From CAZYBC01 sp964645645 (GTDB lineage Bacteria > Patescibacteriota > Microgenomatia > UBA1400 > PJMF01): DNA of 54,777 bases. Positions 16,995 through 24,442 of the stretch are shown here, piece by piece (position 1 is the first letter of the stretch; the number at the start of each line of letters is the position of its first letter). The stretch is from positions 1 through 54,777 of the forward strand of contig CAZYBC010000008.1 of NCBI GenBank assembly GCA_964645645.1, in the 5' to 3' direction. The notes beneath the pieces are model-generated. The model worked only from the letters and a program-made list of their open reading frames with translations, ran no database searches and had not been told where the DNA came from. A program made the translations under genes and the position numbers.

Positions 16995-18719
16995 ATGATG
17001 GTTTCTCGTTCTAAAATTATTTTTTTATTAGTATCTATTTTAAATCTGGCTGTCATTGCCAGATTGTTTTATTGGCAAGTCATTGAATCAGATCAATTAG
17101 TTATTCAAGCTCAACAACAAACTCAAAAAAGTAAAACTTTATCTGCTGATAGAGGAAAAATTTATACAGCGGATGATTCTTTAATTGTAGGTAATCAAAC
17201 TTACTATCAATTACAATTAGAAAAAGCAGCTTTAAATGTTAATCCTAGTGTAATGGCTAAAAGTCTGACACCAATTTTATTAAAACAAAATTATGATTAT
17301 CTGCAATTAGTTGATCCTAGTGAACAAGAGACTTTTGCTGAACAATTTAATTTAGACTTAGAAAATAAACTTAAACAAGATAAAAAATGGTTAATTTTAG
17401 CTAATAAACTGACTACCCAAGATAAAGAGGCTATTGAAGCCCTTAATTTAGCTGGTTTACATTTTATTCAATTTACCGATCGTTATTATCCTGAGGCTTC
17501 TATGGCTGCCCATCTTTTAGGCTTTGTTGGTAAAAATGAATCATCAGAACCTACTGGTTATTTTGGTATTGAAGGAGCCTTAGATAAAGAATTAGCTGGT
17601 TCAAAGAAAAAAATTTATTATCAATCTGATGCTTTAGGTTATCAACTCATTGGTCAAGATTTAGATACTAATGTTAGACAAGGGAGAGATATTACTTTAA
17701 CTATTCGCCGCGATATTCAGTACATTGCTGAATTAGAATTAGCTAATGGAGTAGAGCGATATGGAGCTAAAGCTGGAGAAGTGATTATTATGGAACCTCA
17801 TACTGGCAAAATTTTAGCTCAAGCTGCTTGGCCTAATTATGATCCTTATTATTATCCATTCTTTGCTAATGCTAATTTTCCTAATCCTAGTTTGGCTAAT
17901 CTTTATGAACCAGGTTCCACTTTTAAAGTGCTAACTGTTTCTGCTGGAATTGATACAGGGGCAATCACGCCTGATACTGAATGTGACAATTGTGCTGGTC
18001 CAGTGAAAATTGCTAATTACACCATCCATACTTGGAATGAACAGTACACTGCTAATATCAGCATGAAAGAAGCCCTCAGACAGTCCGATAATACTGCCAT
18101 GGTATTTATTGCCCAAAAACTCGGTGAAAATAGATTAAGTAACTATTTTAGGAAATTTGGCATTGGTGAAAAGCTGCAACTCGACTTACAAGAAGATAGT
18201 GATACTTTATTCCCAGAAAAAATTGGGCCAGTAGAGTTAGCCACTATGTCTTTTGGTCAAGGTATTAGTACAAGCTCTTATCAGCTCATTAGAGCTGTGG
18301 GAGCTATTGCTAATCAAGGCCAATTAATGAAACCAATGATTATTGAACAAGTTTATGATCCTAATACTAAGCAAACTATTATTAATCAGCCTCAAGTTTT
18401 GCGCCAAGTAATTAGCCCCCAAACTGCCAGCACGGTCACAGCAATGATGGTTTATTCAGCTCCACGCTATAAGGCTAAAGATAATGAGGCTTTAGGAGTA
18501 GCTGGTAAAACAGGTACTTCTCAAGTAGCCATAGAAGGTGGCTACGCCGATGACCAAACAATTGCTAGCTATATTGCCTTTGCTCCAGCTGAAAAACCAA
18601 AATTTATTATGCTAGTAAAATTACTTAACCCTACAGCTAGTAAATGGGGAGATGAAACCGCTGCACCTATCTGGTACAACATTGCCAAAAAGTTAGATTT
18701 ATTGATTCCTGATCGCTAA
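16995..18719 (+). CDS. ftsI: Penicillin-binding protein 2, septal transpeptidase
   Basis: Class B PBP (574 residues) that cross-links peptidoglycan at the septum with FtsW. One N-terminal membrane helix (about 8-27), a PBP dimerisation domain (DRGKIYTADD at about 50), then the transpeptidase domain with all three motifs: nucleophile S-x-x-K in EPGSTFKVL (about 304-312), S-D-N in RQSDNTAM (about 357-364) and K-T-G in AGKTGTSQVA (about 504-513). No PASTA domains. It starts 3 nt after ftsL (tandem ATG ATG at 16995/16998). It ends 1 bp before the convergent parB stop, so no separate terminator exists between them. Confidence 0.92.
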   Translation: MMVSRSKIIFLLVSILNLAVIARLFYWQVIESDQLVIQAQQQTQKSKTLSADRGKIYTADDSLIVGNQTYYQLQLEKAALNVNPSVMAKSLTPILLKQNYDYLQLVDPSEQETFAEQFNLDLENKLKQDKKWLILANKLTTQDKEAIEALNLAGLHFIQFTDRYYPEASMAAHLLGFVGKNESSEPTGYFGIEGALDKELAGSKKKIYYQSDALGYQLIGQDLDTNVRQGRDITLTIRRDIQYIAELELANGVERYGAKAGEVIIMEPHTGKILAQAAWPNYDPYYYPFFANANFPNPSLANLYEPGSTFKVLTVSAGIDTGAITPDTECDNCAGPVKIANYTIHTWNEQYTANISMKEALRQSDNTAMVFIAQKLGENRLSNYFRKFGIGEKLQLDLQEDSDTLFPEKIGPVELATMSFGQGISTSSYQLIRAVGAIANQGQLMKPMIIEQVYDPNTKQTIINQPQVLRQVISPQTASTVTAMMVYSAPRYKAKDNEALGVAGKTGTSQVAIEGGYADDQTIASYIAFAPAEKPKFIMLVKLLNPTASKWGDETAAPIWYNIAKKLDLLIPDR

Positions 18720-18720
18720 T

Positions 18721-19542
18721 TTATTCTAAATCAGCAAGAGCTAAAATCTTTTCTAAATCAGCTTGGGTTTTTTCTGGAGAACCTTTAAGGGTAATGGTTA
18801 ATTTGGTTTGAGTTCTAGATCGGCTCAGTTTTAATTTAGTTTTGGCATTAAAAACACTATTAAATTGATTTTCCCATGCCGCAATTTGTTGATCATAATT
18901 TAAACTTGGCCTGCCAGCTCCAGTACTTTTTTGTTGTAAACCTTCTTTAAAACGTCTGGCTAATTCTTCTGCTCTTCTCACTGAACCGCTTTCTTTAAGA
19001 ATAATCTTGTAGCAATTAATCATGGCCTTTTCATCAACGATTCCAGCCAAAGCCCTGGCATGACCTTCACTAATCTGTTTGCCAATTAAACCATCTTTAA
19101 TAGCATCTGGTAACTCTAATAATTTTAAGCTATTACTGATATAAGGGGCACTCTTACCAATTCTTTTGGCTAAATCACTGGCAGAATAAGTAAAATCACG
19201 AATTAATTGTTGAAAAGCCTGCGCCCGCTCAATGGCATTTAAGTTAACTCTTTGAACATTTTCTACTAAGGCCATCTCTAACATCCCTTTAGGCGTAGTT
19301 TCTCTAATATACACAGGCACTTCTTGCAAACCACACGCTTTGGAAGCCCTCCAACGTCTTTCGCCAGCAATAATTTGATAACCAGCTGGAGTATGAGCTA
19401 CGACTAATGGTTCCAAAACGCCATAAGATTTAATTGATGTCATTAACTCTTCTAAATCATCACTTTTAATCTTTTCGCGTGGCTGAAAAGGATTGGGTTG
19501 TAATTGATCAATTGGTAGAGTAGAAGGAAATTGTTTAGCCAT
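18721..19542 (-). CDS. parB: Chromosome partitioning protein ParB
   Basis: 273 residues of the ParB/Spo0J family: a CTPase/DNA-sliding-clamp that loads at parS and organises the origin. Box I LQPNPFQPREKIKSDDLEEL (about 14-33), the C-motif GYQIIAGERRWRASKACG (about 58-75, GERRxRA) and box II with ALVENVQRVNLNAIERAQA (about 91-109) are present, followed by an HTH (ASDLAKRIGKSAPYISNSLK) and a short C-terminal dimerisation tail. Neither parA nor a perfect parS (TGTTTCACGTGAAACA) was seen in the window. A CATACT box with TG upstream lies 6 nt before the start, suggesting a leaderless message. Confidence 0.9.
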   Translation of the reverse strand: MAKQFPSTLPIDQLQPNPFQPREKIKSDDLEELMTSIKSYGVLEPLVVAHTPAGYQIIAGERRWRASKACGLQEVPVYIRETTPKGMLEMALVENVQRVNLNAIERAQAFQQLIRDFTYSASDLAKRIGKSAPYISNSLKLLELPDAIKDGLIGKQISEGHARALAGIVDEKAMINCYKIILKESGSVRRAEELARRFKEGLQQKSTGAGRPSLNYDQQIAAWENQFNSVFNAKTKLKLSRSRTQTKLTITLKGSPEKTQADLEKILALADLE

Positions 19543-19608
19543 GAGGCAAGTATGCCATAGCTTTGATTTAAAGAAAAGCCCTAGTTTTCACAATTTACAC
19601 AAAAAAAA

Positions 19609-21360
19609 TTACATTTTACTTGGCACAGCAATCCCTAAAATAGCTAAACCAAATTTCAGCACGCTAGCAGTTTGACTAGTTAAAGCTAAACGCAAATTTT
19701 TTTCTGGCTCGGTTGAAGCTTGCAAAATTGAATGCTTATTGTAAAAAAGATTAAAAGTCTGCGCTAATTGATAAAGATACGTACACAAATGCACCGCAGA
19801 CAAGTTAGTTACTGATTTAAACACTGCTTCTCTAAATTGAGTTAATAAACTAAGCAATTGTTTTTCTTCTTGATTAAGAGTAAGCGCCAAATCTAATTTA
19901 AATTGAGAATTTTGCTCTAATACGGATCGGCAACGAGTATAAGTATATTGCAAATAAGGACCAGAATTACCAGTTAAATTAAGAATTTCATCCCAATTAA
20001 AAACCACATCTAATTCGCTAGTTTTACGTAAATCATTCCATTTTAAAGCCCCAATGGCAATCTTCCACACATCATCATCATTAATCCGATCATTAGCAAT
20101 CTTTTTCACCCGTTGGAAGGCTTCTTCTAGGACTTCGCTCAACCAAATTACATTTCCCTTACGTGTAGACATCTTTTTATCACTAAACCGATATAAGCCA
20201 TGTTTAATGTGAATCCGTTGACCTTCCTTAACCCAGCCTAACATTTGTTCAACCGCAAATAATTGTTGAAAATATAAAGCCTGCTCACCCCCAACTTCGT
20301 TAATAATCAAAATATCTTTGCCATATTTTTCTAATCTAAATTTATCAGTAGCTAAATCTCTAGTAGCATAAAGCGTCGCTCCATCTTTTTTAATAATCAT
20401 TAACGGGGGATATTGATCGTTATCAAAGAAAACTAATTGGGCCCCTTGGCTTTCTTGAAGCAAATTTTTAGCTTTTAATTCTTCCACTACAGCGGACATC
20501 TTATCTTCAAAAAAAGATTCACCATAACCTTGACCATTATTTTCACTAAATTTCACACCTAAGCGTTCATAAATTTGGGCAAACTCTTTCCAGGAATAAT
20601 TAATGCAAAGTTGCCAAATTCGTTTAGCTTCTGGATCACCTTCCTCTAATTTTTTAAACCAAGCTCTACCTTGTTCATCCAAAGTAGGATCTTGTTCAGC
20701 TTCTTGGTGAAATTTAACATATAAATCAACTAAATATTTGACTGGTTTATCTGTTTTAGCCAACTCATTTTCATCGCCCCATTGCTTAATCGCATAAATT
20801 TGCTTACCAAATTGCGTCCCCCAATCACCTAAATGATTATCCCGATAAACTGTATAACCTACTGCTTCTAATAAATTAGCAAGACAATCACCAATAATAG
20901 TTGAACGTAAGTGACCAATGGTAAAAGGTTTAGCAATATTGGGAGAGGAATATTCTACAACGACTGATTTTTCATGATCAAGCTTAGAGACTAAGTCTTT
21001 ATTATTAATTAGTCTAGTTAATAAATTTAAATAATAACTATCTGCCAAAGTAAAATTAATAAAACCAGGACCAGCCACTTCAACTTTAGCCAACATGCTA
21101 GATTGTTGAACTTGAATTTGAGCAACAATTTTACTAGCTAACTCTCGAGGATTATTAGCTAAATCTAGATTTTTTTTAGCTAAAACTAGTGCCAAGTTAG
21201 TAGTAAAATCACCAAAACTAAGATTAGTAGGTCTGTCTAAAACCAAATCTTGTTCAGCAAAATTTAGCTTTAACTCTTGCAAAGCTGCAATTAGAATTTC
21301 TTCTAAACTAATGATAGCTGGTTCTTTAGTAAGCTCTAAATTTAATAAATTTTTTGTCAT
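19609..21360 (-). CDS. argS: Arginine--tRNA ligase
   Basis: Class I synthetase charging tRNA-Arg; 583 residues, normal length. The N-terminal Add1 domain (DRPTNLSFGDFTTNLALVL, about 46-64) binds the tRNA D-loop; HIGH-type motif SPNIAKPFTIGHLRST (about 125-140); KMSK-like KMSTRKGNV (about 374-382); the C-terminal helical anticodon domain ends SVLKFGLAILGIAVP. ATG 21360 is chosen because the upstream frame runs through the tRNA-Arg gene. The start lies only 4 nt from the tRNA discriminator base, and the only Shine-Dalgarno-like bases (AGGTG) are in the tRNA acceptor stem. Confidence 0.95.
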   Translation of the reverse strand: MTKNLLNLELTKEPAIISLEEILIAALQELKLNFAEQDLVLDRPTNLSFGDFTTNLALVLAKKNLDLANNPRELASKIVAQIQVQQSSMLAKVEVAGPGFINFTLADSYYLNLLTRLINNKDLVSKLDHEKSVVVEYSSPNIAKPFTIGHLRSTIIGDCLANLLEAVGYTVYRDNHLGDWGTQFGKQIYAIKQWGDENELAKTDKPVKYLVDLYVKFHQEAEQDPTLDEQGRAWFKKLEEGDPEAKRIWQLCINYSWKEFAQIYERLGVKFSENNGQGYGESFFEDKMSAVVEELKAKNLLQESQGAQLVFFDNDQYPPLMIIKKDGATLYATRDLATDKFRLEKYGKDILIINEVGGEQALYFQQLFAVEQMLGWVKEGQRIHIKHGLYRFSDKKMSTRKGNVIWLSEVLEEAFQRVKKIANDRINDDDVWKIAIGALKWNDLRKTSELDVVFNWDEILNLTGNSGPYLQYTYTRCRSVLEQNSQFKLDLALTLNQEEKQLLSLLTQFREAVFKSVTNLSAVHLCTYLYQLAQTFNLFYNKHSILQASTEPEKNLRLALTSQTASVLKFGLAILGIAVPSKM

Positions 21361-21364
21361 AGTG

Positions 21365-21438
21365 TGCACCTGGCGGGACTTGAACCCACAACCTTTTGTT
21401 CCGGAAACAAATGCTCTATCCAATTGAGCTACAGATGC
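21365..21438 (-). tRNA. tRNA-Arg (anticodon CCG)
   Basis: Read on the - strand: acceptor GCATCTG (21438-21432) pairs with CAGGTGC (21372-21366) with one G-U; D-arm contains AGCTCAATTGGATAGAGC; anticodon stem TTTGT/ACAAA encloses TTCCGGA, giving CCG (reads CGG, Arg); T-arm GTGGGTTCAAGTCCCGC; discriminator A at 21365. CCA is not encoded. The argS ATG follows 4 nt later, and an extended-type -10 lies 25 nt upstream. Confidence 0.92.
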
Positions 21439-21463
21439 TCTTTAGGCTCTCTGGATAAAGTCT

Positions 21464-21469
21464 ATTATA
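21464..21469 (-). promoter_or_regulatory. Promoter of tRNA-Arg and argS
   Basis: TATAAT on the - strand (21469-21464) lies 25 nt upstream of the tRNA 5' end, with TGC-TATATA as an overlapping extended reading. It is the only clear -10 before argS, so tRNA and synthetase probably share a transcript. Confidence 0.5.
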
Positions 21470-21496
21470 TAGCAAAAACGCCCCTTTAATCATGAC

Positions 21497-21562
21497 GGCT
21501 ATTATTATTTTAATTAGTTCGCTTCGCTACGCTTGCCAAGACTAACTAAAATAATAATAGCC
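21497..21562. repeat. Long imperfect inverted repeat (hairpin element 3)
   Basis: Arms 21497-21512 and 21547-21562 are 16-bp perfect complements; an A x C mismatch (21513/21546) is followed by 5 bp (TTAGT 21514-21518 / ACTAA 21541-21545). The 22-nt loop reads, on the - strand, CTTGGCAAGCGTAGCGAAGC, resembling the loops and flank of element 2. On the - strand it would form a hairpin 35 nt after the rpmA stop, but it lacks a U-tract. Confidence 0.8.
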
Positions 21563-21596
21563 TCTATATTGTGAAATAAAATGATTCTTGTGAAAA

Positions 21597-21854
21597 TTAT
21601 TTGCTTAAAACATTCACCACAGTGTGACCAAAACGTTTGCCGAAATTAACCACGCCGTCAACCATAGCAAAGATGGTGTAATCTCTACCAGTACCAACAC
21701 CTTTACCAGATTTATATTTAGCGCCTTTTTGGCGAAGAATAATTTGACCGACTTGAATTTTTTCGCCGGCATATTTTTTAAGGCCAAATCTTTTACCGTG
21801 ACGTTTGCCTTGAGCATGCTGGGTAACGCTACCCGATCCTTTAACGTGTGCCAT
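21597..21854 (-). CDS. rpmA: Large ribosomal subunit protein bL27
   Basis: 85 residues, normal for bL27, which reaches the peptidyl-transferase centre. The N-terminal MAHVKGSGSVTQHAQGKRHG and the core VGQIILRQKGAKYKSGKGVG are diagnostic; FAMVDGVVNFGK is the C-terminal strand. It starts 2 nt after the methyltransferase gene upstream and is the end of the rplU - methyltransferase - rpmA operon; in most bacteria rplU and rpmA are adjacent or separated by one small gene, so the inserted methyltransferase is a local feature. Hairpin element 3 follows the stop. Confidence 0.95.
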   Translation of the reverse strand: MAHVKGSGSVTQHAQGKRHGKRFGLKKYAGEKIQVGQIILRQKGAKYKSGKGVGTGRDYTIFAMVDGVVNFGKRFGHTVVNVLSK

Positions 21855-21856
21855 AG

Positions 21857-23005
21857 TTATCCTTTATATTCAAAAATATAGATTTCGCGCTGAATTGTGG
21901 CGCCCTCACGAGCATAAACAATTGGCGAAACTTGACAAGTATAGCCTTTGCTAGCTAGCTTGTCAATTAAATTGCTAAGGTTATATATTTTACCAGATAT
22001 TTCTGTTCTGGGGAAGATAATCACCACTTTTGCTTGTGGCGCTAAAACTTGTTTTAAACTCTTAAAAGCACCTAAATATAATTTCTCTAAACCTTTAAAA
22101 ATATTTTTTATCTCTGCTGGGCTAGGAGTTTGTTTACCTAAAAAAGGTTCCGTCACTACTAAATCAATTTTGTCAGCAAAATCACTAGCTTTTAAAGCTG
22201 TCACATCTCTTCTGATAAACTCATAAGCTTTCTTTAACTTATATTCTTGAGTTAACCAATCTAAATTTTTAATACTTCCTAACACAGCTTGATAATCTAA
22301 ATCAGCTCCATACACCACACAACCTCGCAAAGCTGCTTCCATTAAAATTGTCCCACTTCCACAGAAAGGATCAAATAATCTAGGTTTATGAGTAAATTCT
22401 TGATTAGCTAAGGCTAAATTGACCATCATTCTAGCTACTTTAGGAGGCAACATTCCTTTTTTACGATCATAATAAGGTTTAGACCGATCACGTTTACTCC
22501 AATCATCAATATCTTGCATGGCCAAAGTTTGAGCTAAATAAAGTTGCTCTTCAGCTTTAACTAACAATAGTTCTACAAAATTACTTTGATGCTGCCAGAT
22601 AGCCGCTCCTACGCCATCTTGTTTGGCTTCTAAATAGCGGCTACTAATTTGAGCTTCTTTAAGAGTTTGCTTAATCTCACTTAAATCTAAATCAATTACT
22701 GGAGAAGTTTGTGAAAAATTAAAAAGTAATTTTTTATCATTGGCTAAAGTTTTGAATTGCTCAATAATGGCTGTTTTAATTACTTGCTCATCATCATTAA
22801 CAGTATAAGTAGTTAAAACTTGAGCTAATTTAACAGTCCCACCTAAAATTTGCATGGCTTCTTGTGGATCAAATGCTTGATTATCTTCACAACTAGCTAA
22901 TGCCCAGTGATTATTCAGAAGTTCAATTACTAAAAAAGGATATACACTAGTTAACTCTGCCAAAGAGAGAGCCGGAGTATTGCCTAGCGCAAAGAGATAT
23001 TTCAT
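21857..23005 (-). CDS. Trm11/UPF0020-like RNA methyltransferase
   Basis: A 382-residue SAM-dependent methyltransferase. The C-terminal Rossmann domain has RLFDPFCGSGTILMEAALRG (about 213-232) as motif I and a GADLDYQAV acidic strand, as in the UPF0020/Trm11 family that methylates guanine-N2 in tRNA or rRNA. The N-terminal ~150 residues look like the variable RNA-binding part; I cannot confirm a THUMP domain. Motif IV reads VTEPFLG instead of the usual DPPYG: the aspartate is replaced by glutamate or shifted. It overlaps rplU by 4 bp and is 2 nt before rpmA, so it is expressed with two ribosomal proteins, which suggests a ribosome-linked substrate (inference). Confidence 0.75.
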   Translation of the reverse strand: MKYLFALGNTPALSLAELTSVYPFLVIELLNNHWALASCEDNQAFDPQEAMQILGGTVKLAQVLTTYTVNDDEQVIKTAIIEQFKTLANDKKLLFNFSQTSPVIDLDLSEIKQTLKEAQISSRYLEAKQDGVGAAIWQHQSNFVELLLVKAEEQLYLAQTLAMQDIDDWSKRDRSKPYYDRKKGMLPPKVARMMVNLALANQEFTHKPRLFDPFCGSGTILMEAALRGCVVYGADLDYQAVLGSIKNLDWLTQEYKLKKAYEFIRRDVTALKASDFADKIDLVVTEPFLGKQTPSPAEIKNIFKGLEKLYLGAFKSLKQVLAPQAKVVIIFPRTEISGKIYNLSNLIDKLASKGYTCQVSPIVYAREGATIQREIYIFEYKG

Positions 23006-23316
23006 GAAATTTTAAGAACTTCTACCACACTTTGTGGTTGTTTGTGTCCATACACTTTACGATATCGAGATTTAGCTTTATATCTAGCTACTCTGATTTT
23101 AGGAGCATGTTGGTGTTTCACTACTTTACAATCAACTTTAGCTTTTTCTACTAAAGGTTGACCAATCTGAGTATCTTTATCAGTTTTCACTAATAAAACA
23201 TCAGTGACTGAAAAAGCTTCACCTTCATTTTTATCTAAACTATCAACAATAAAAGTGTCACCTTCACTAACTTGGTATTGTTTACCTAAAAGTTGAATTA
23301 CTGCGTATGTTTTCAT
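23002..23316 (-). CDS. rplU: Large ribosomal subunit protein bL21
   Basis: 104 residues, the normal bL21 length. YAVIQLLGKQYQVSEGDTF at the N-terminus and the C-terminal KVVKHQHAPKIRVARYKAKSRYRKVYGHKQ (K-x-x-K-Y-R-K-x-x-G-H-R signature) identify it. First gene of the rplU - methyltransferase - rpmA operon. An AAAGGA Shine-Dalgarno precedes the ATG, and an extended -10 lies ~40 nt upstream. Codes for a 23S domain I-binding protein. Confidence 0.95.
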   Translation of the reverse strand: MKTYAVIQLLGKQYQVSEGDTFIVDSLDKNEGEAFSVTDVLLVKTDKDTQIGQPLVEKAKVDCKVVKHQHAPKIRVARYKAKSRYRKVYGHKQPQSVVEVLKIS

Positions 23317-23356
23317 AGATTTATTCCTTTAAAAAAAGTCAAATTTAACAGAGGTA

Positions 23357-23365
23357 ATTATATCA
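23357..23365 (-). promoter_or_regulatory. Promoter of rplU operon
   Basis: On the - strand TGA followed by TATAAT (23362-23357) is an extended -10, with a ~40-nt leader to the rplU ATG. It lies directly after the rodA stop, so ribosomal genes can be transcribed independently of rodA. Confidence 0.5.
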
Positions 23366-23370
23366 TAGAA

Positions 23371-24438
23371 TTAAGCAATCAGTAGAGAGCTTGTCCAATC
23401 TTCCTCATTAAGCAATTTTTGCGCCATGCCTAACATTAAAAAAATGGTCAAAATAGAACTACCACCATAAGAAAATAAGGGCAATGTAATGCCAGTAATC
23501 GGCATCAAACCTAAATTCATACCAATATTAATAACAGCCTGAATAAAAATCATCATCGCACAAGCTCCCAACCAGACTTGAGCCGTTAATCTTTTAGCTT
23601 GATAAGCACTGATTAATAAAAATAGAATCAAGGCAAAATAAATTAACACTACAAAAGCACTTCCTAAAAATCCAGTTTCTTCAGCAAACGAAGCAAAAAT
23701 AAAGTCAGTTTGCCTTTCTGGTAAAAAACGCAAATGTGATTGCACACCAAAACCCAAGCCTCTCCCTAAAAATTGTCCTGAACCAATAGCTATTAAAGAT
23801 TGAGTAGCGTGATAACTGCTTTTTTGATCCTGATTATAACCAGTCACAAAGCTAGTAATTCTTTCTTGTTGATCAGTATTAAGTAGAAAAACAAAAGCAA
23901 AAATAGCCATAATCGGTAAAATAGCTGCACAAGTCCAAAAAATCTGTTTTTTAATCGGTAAATAAAAAAATAAACATAAACTACTACCAAAATAAATCAA
24001 GCTACTACCAAAATCAGGCTCTACAAAAATCAAAATACCAGGAATGACCCAAAGCATAATTAATTTTAACCAACTTTGCCAGCTAATCTTTTTTAAATTT
24101 GGCCACCAAGAAATAAAAAATAGCAAAAATAAAGGTAAAGCAAACTGAGATGGCTGTAATTTAAAACCCCAAAATAGAGGGATCCAAGCTGTAATCCCTC
24201 TAGTAACAGTGCCCATTGTCAGTAAAAAAATTAATAAACCTAAGTTGATAAAATAAGCTGTTTTACCTATAAAAACCAAATACTGAAATTCAAAAAATTG
24301 AATTACAAAAAAACCCACAAAACCTAAAACAAAAAAAGTTAATTGTCTACTGACTAAATCTGGCGCTACACTTTTAATAATCACTAAACTCATGCCTGCT
24401 AAAATTAAGCTGGCTAAGAGTAGAAACCATTTTCGCAT
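23371..24438 (-). CDS. rodA: Rod-shape SEDS glycosyltransferase RodA
   Basis: A 355-residue, ~10-helix SEDS-family peptidoglycan polymerase that works with a class B PBP during side-wall growth. Family marks: LQPSQFALPLFLLFF (about 94-108), VEPDFGSSLIYFGSS (about 139-153, with the D of the SEDS motif), GRGLGFGVQSHLRFLPERQTD and EETGFLGS, ending MPITGITLPLFSYGGSS. RodA is favoured over FtsW because a separate FtsW sits within the division cluster at 34828-35937. It starts 4 nt after ileS. Confidence 0.85.
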   Translation of the reverse strand: MRKWFLLLASLILAGMSLVIIKSVAPDLVSRQLTFFVLGFVGFFVIQFFEFQYLVFIGKTAYFINLGLLIFLLTMGTVTRGITAWIPLFWGFKLQPSQFALPLFLLFFISWWPNLKKISWQSWLKLIMLWVIPGILIFVEPDFGSSLIYFGSSLCLFFYLPIKKQIFWTCAAILPIMAIFAFVFLLNTDQQERITSFVTGYNQDQKSSYHATQSLIAIGSGQFLGRGLGFGVQSHLRFLPERQTDFIFASFAEETGFLGSAFVVLIYFALILFLLISAYQAKRLTAQVWLGACAMMIFIQAVINIGMNLGLMPITGITLPLFSYGGSSILTIFLMLGMAQKLLNEEDWTSSLLIA

Positions 24439-24442
24439 AGCC

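Noticed and set aside
19500..19610. parS site near parB
   Set aside because: No TGTTTCACGTGAAACA or close variant seen around parB or elsewhere in the window.
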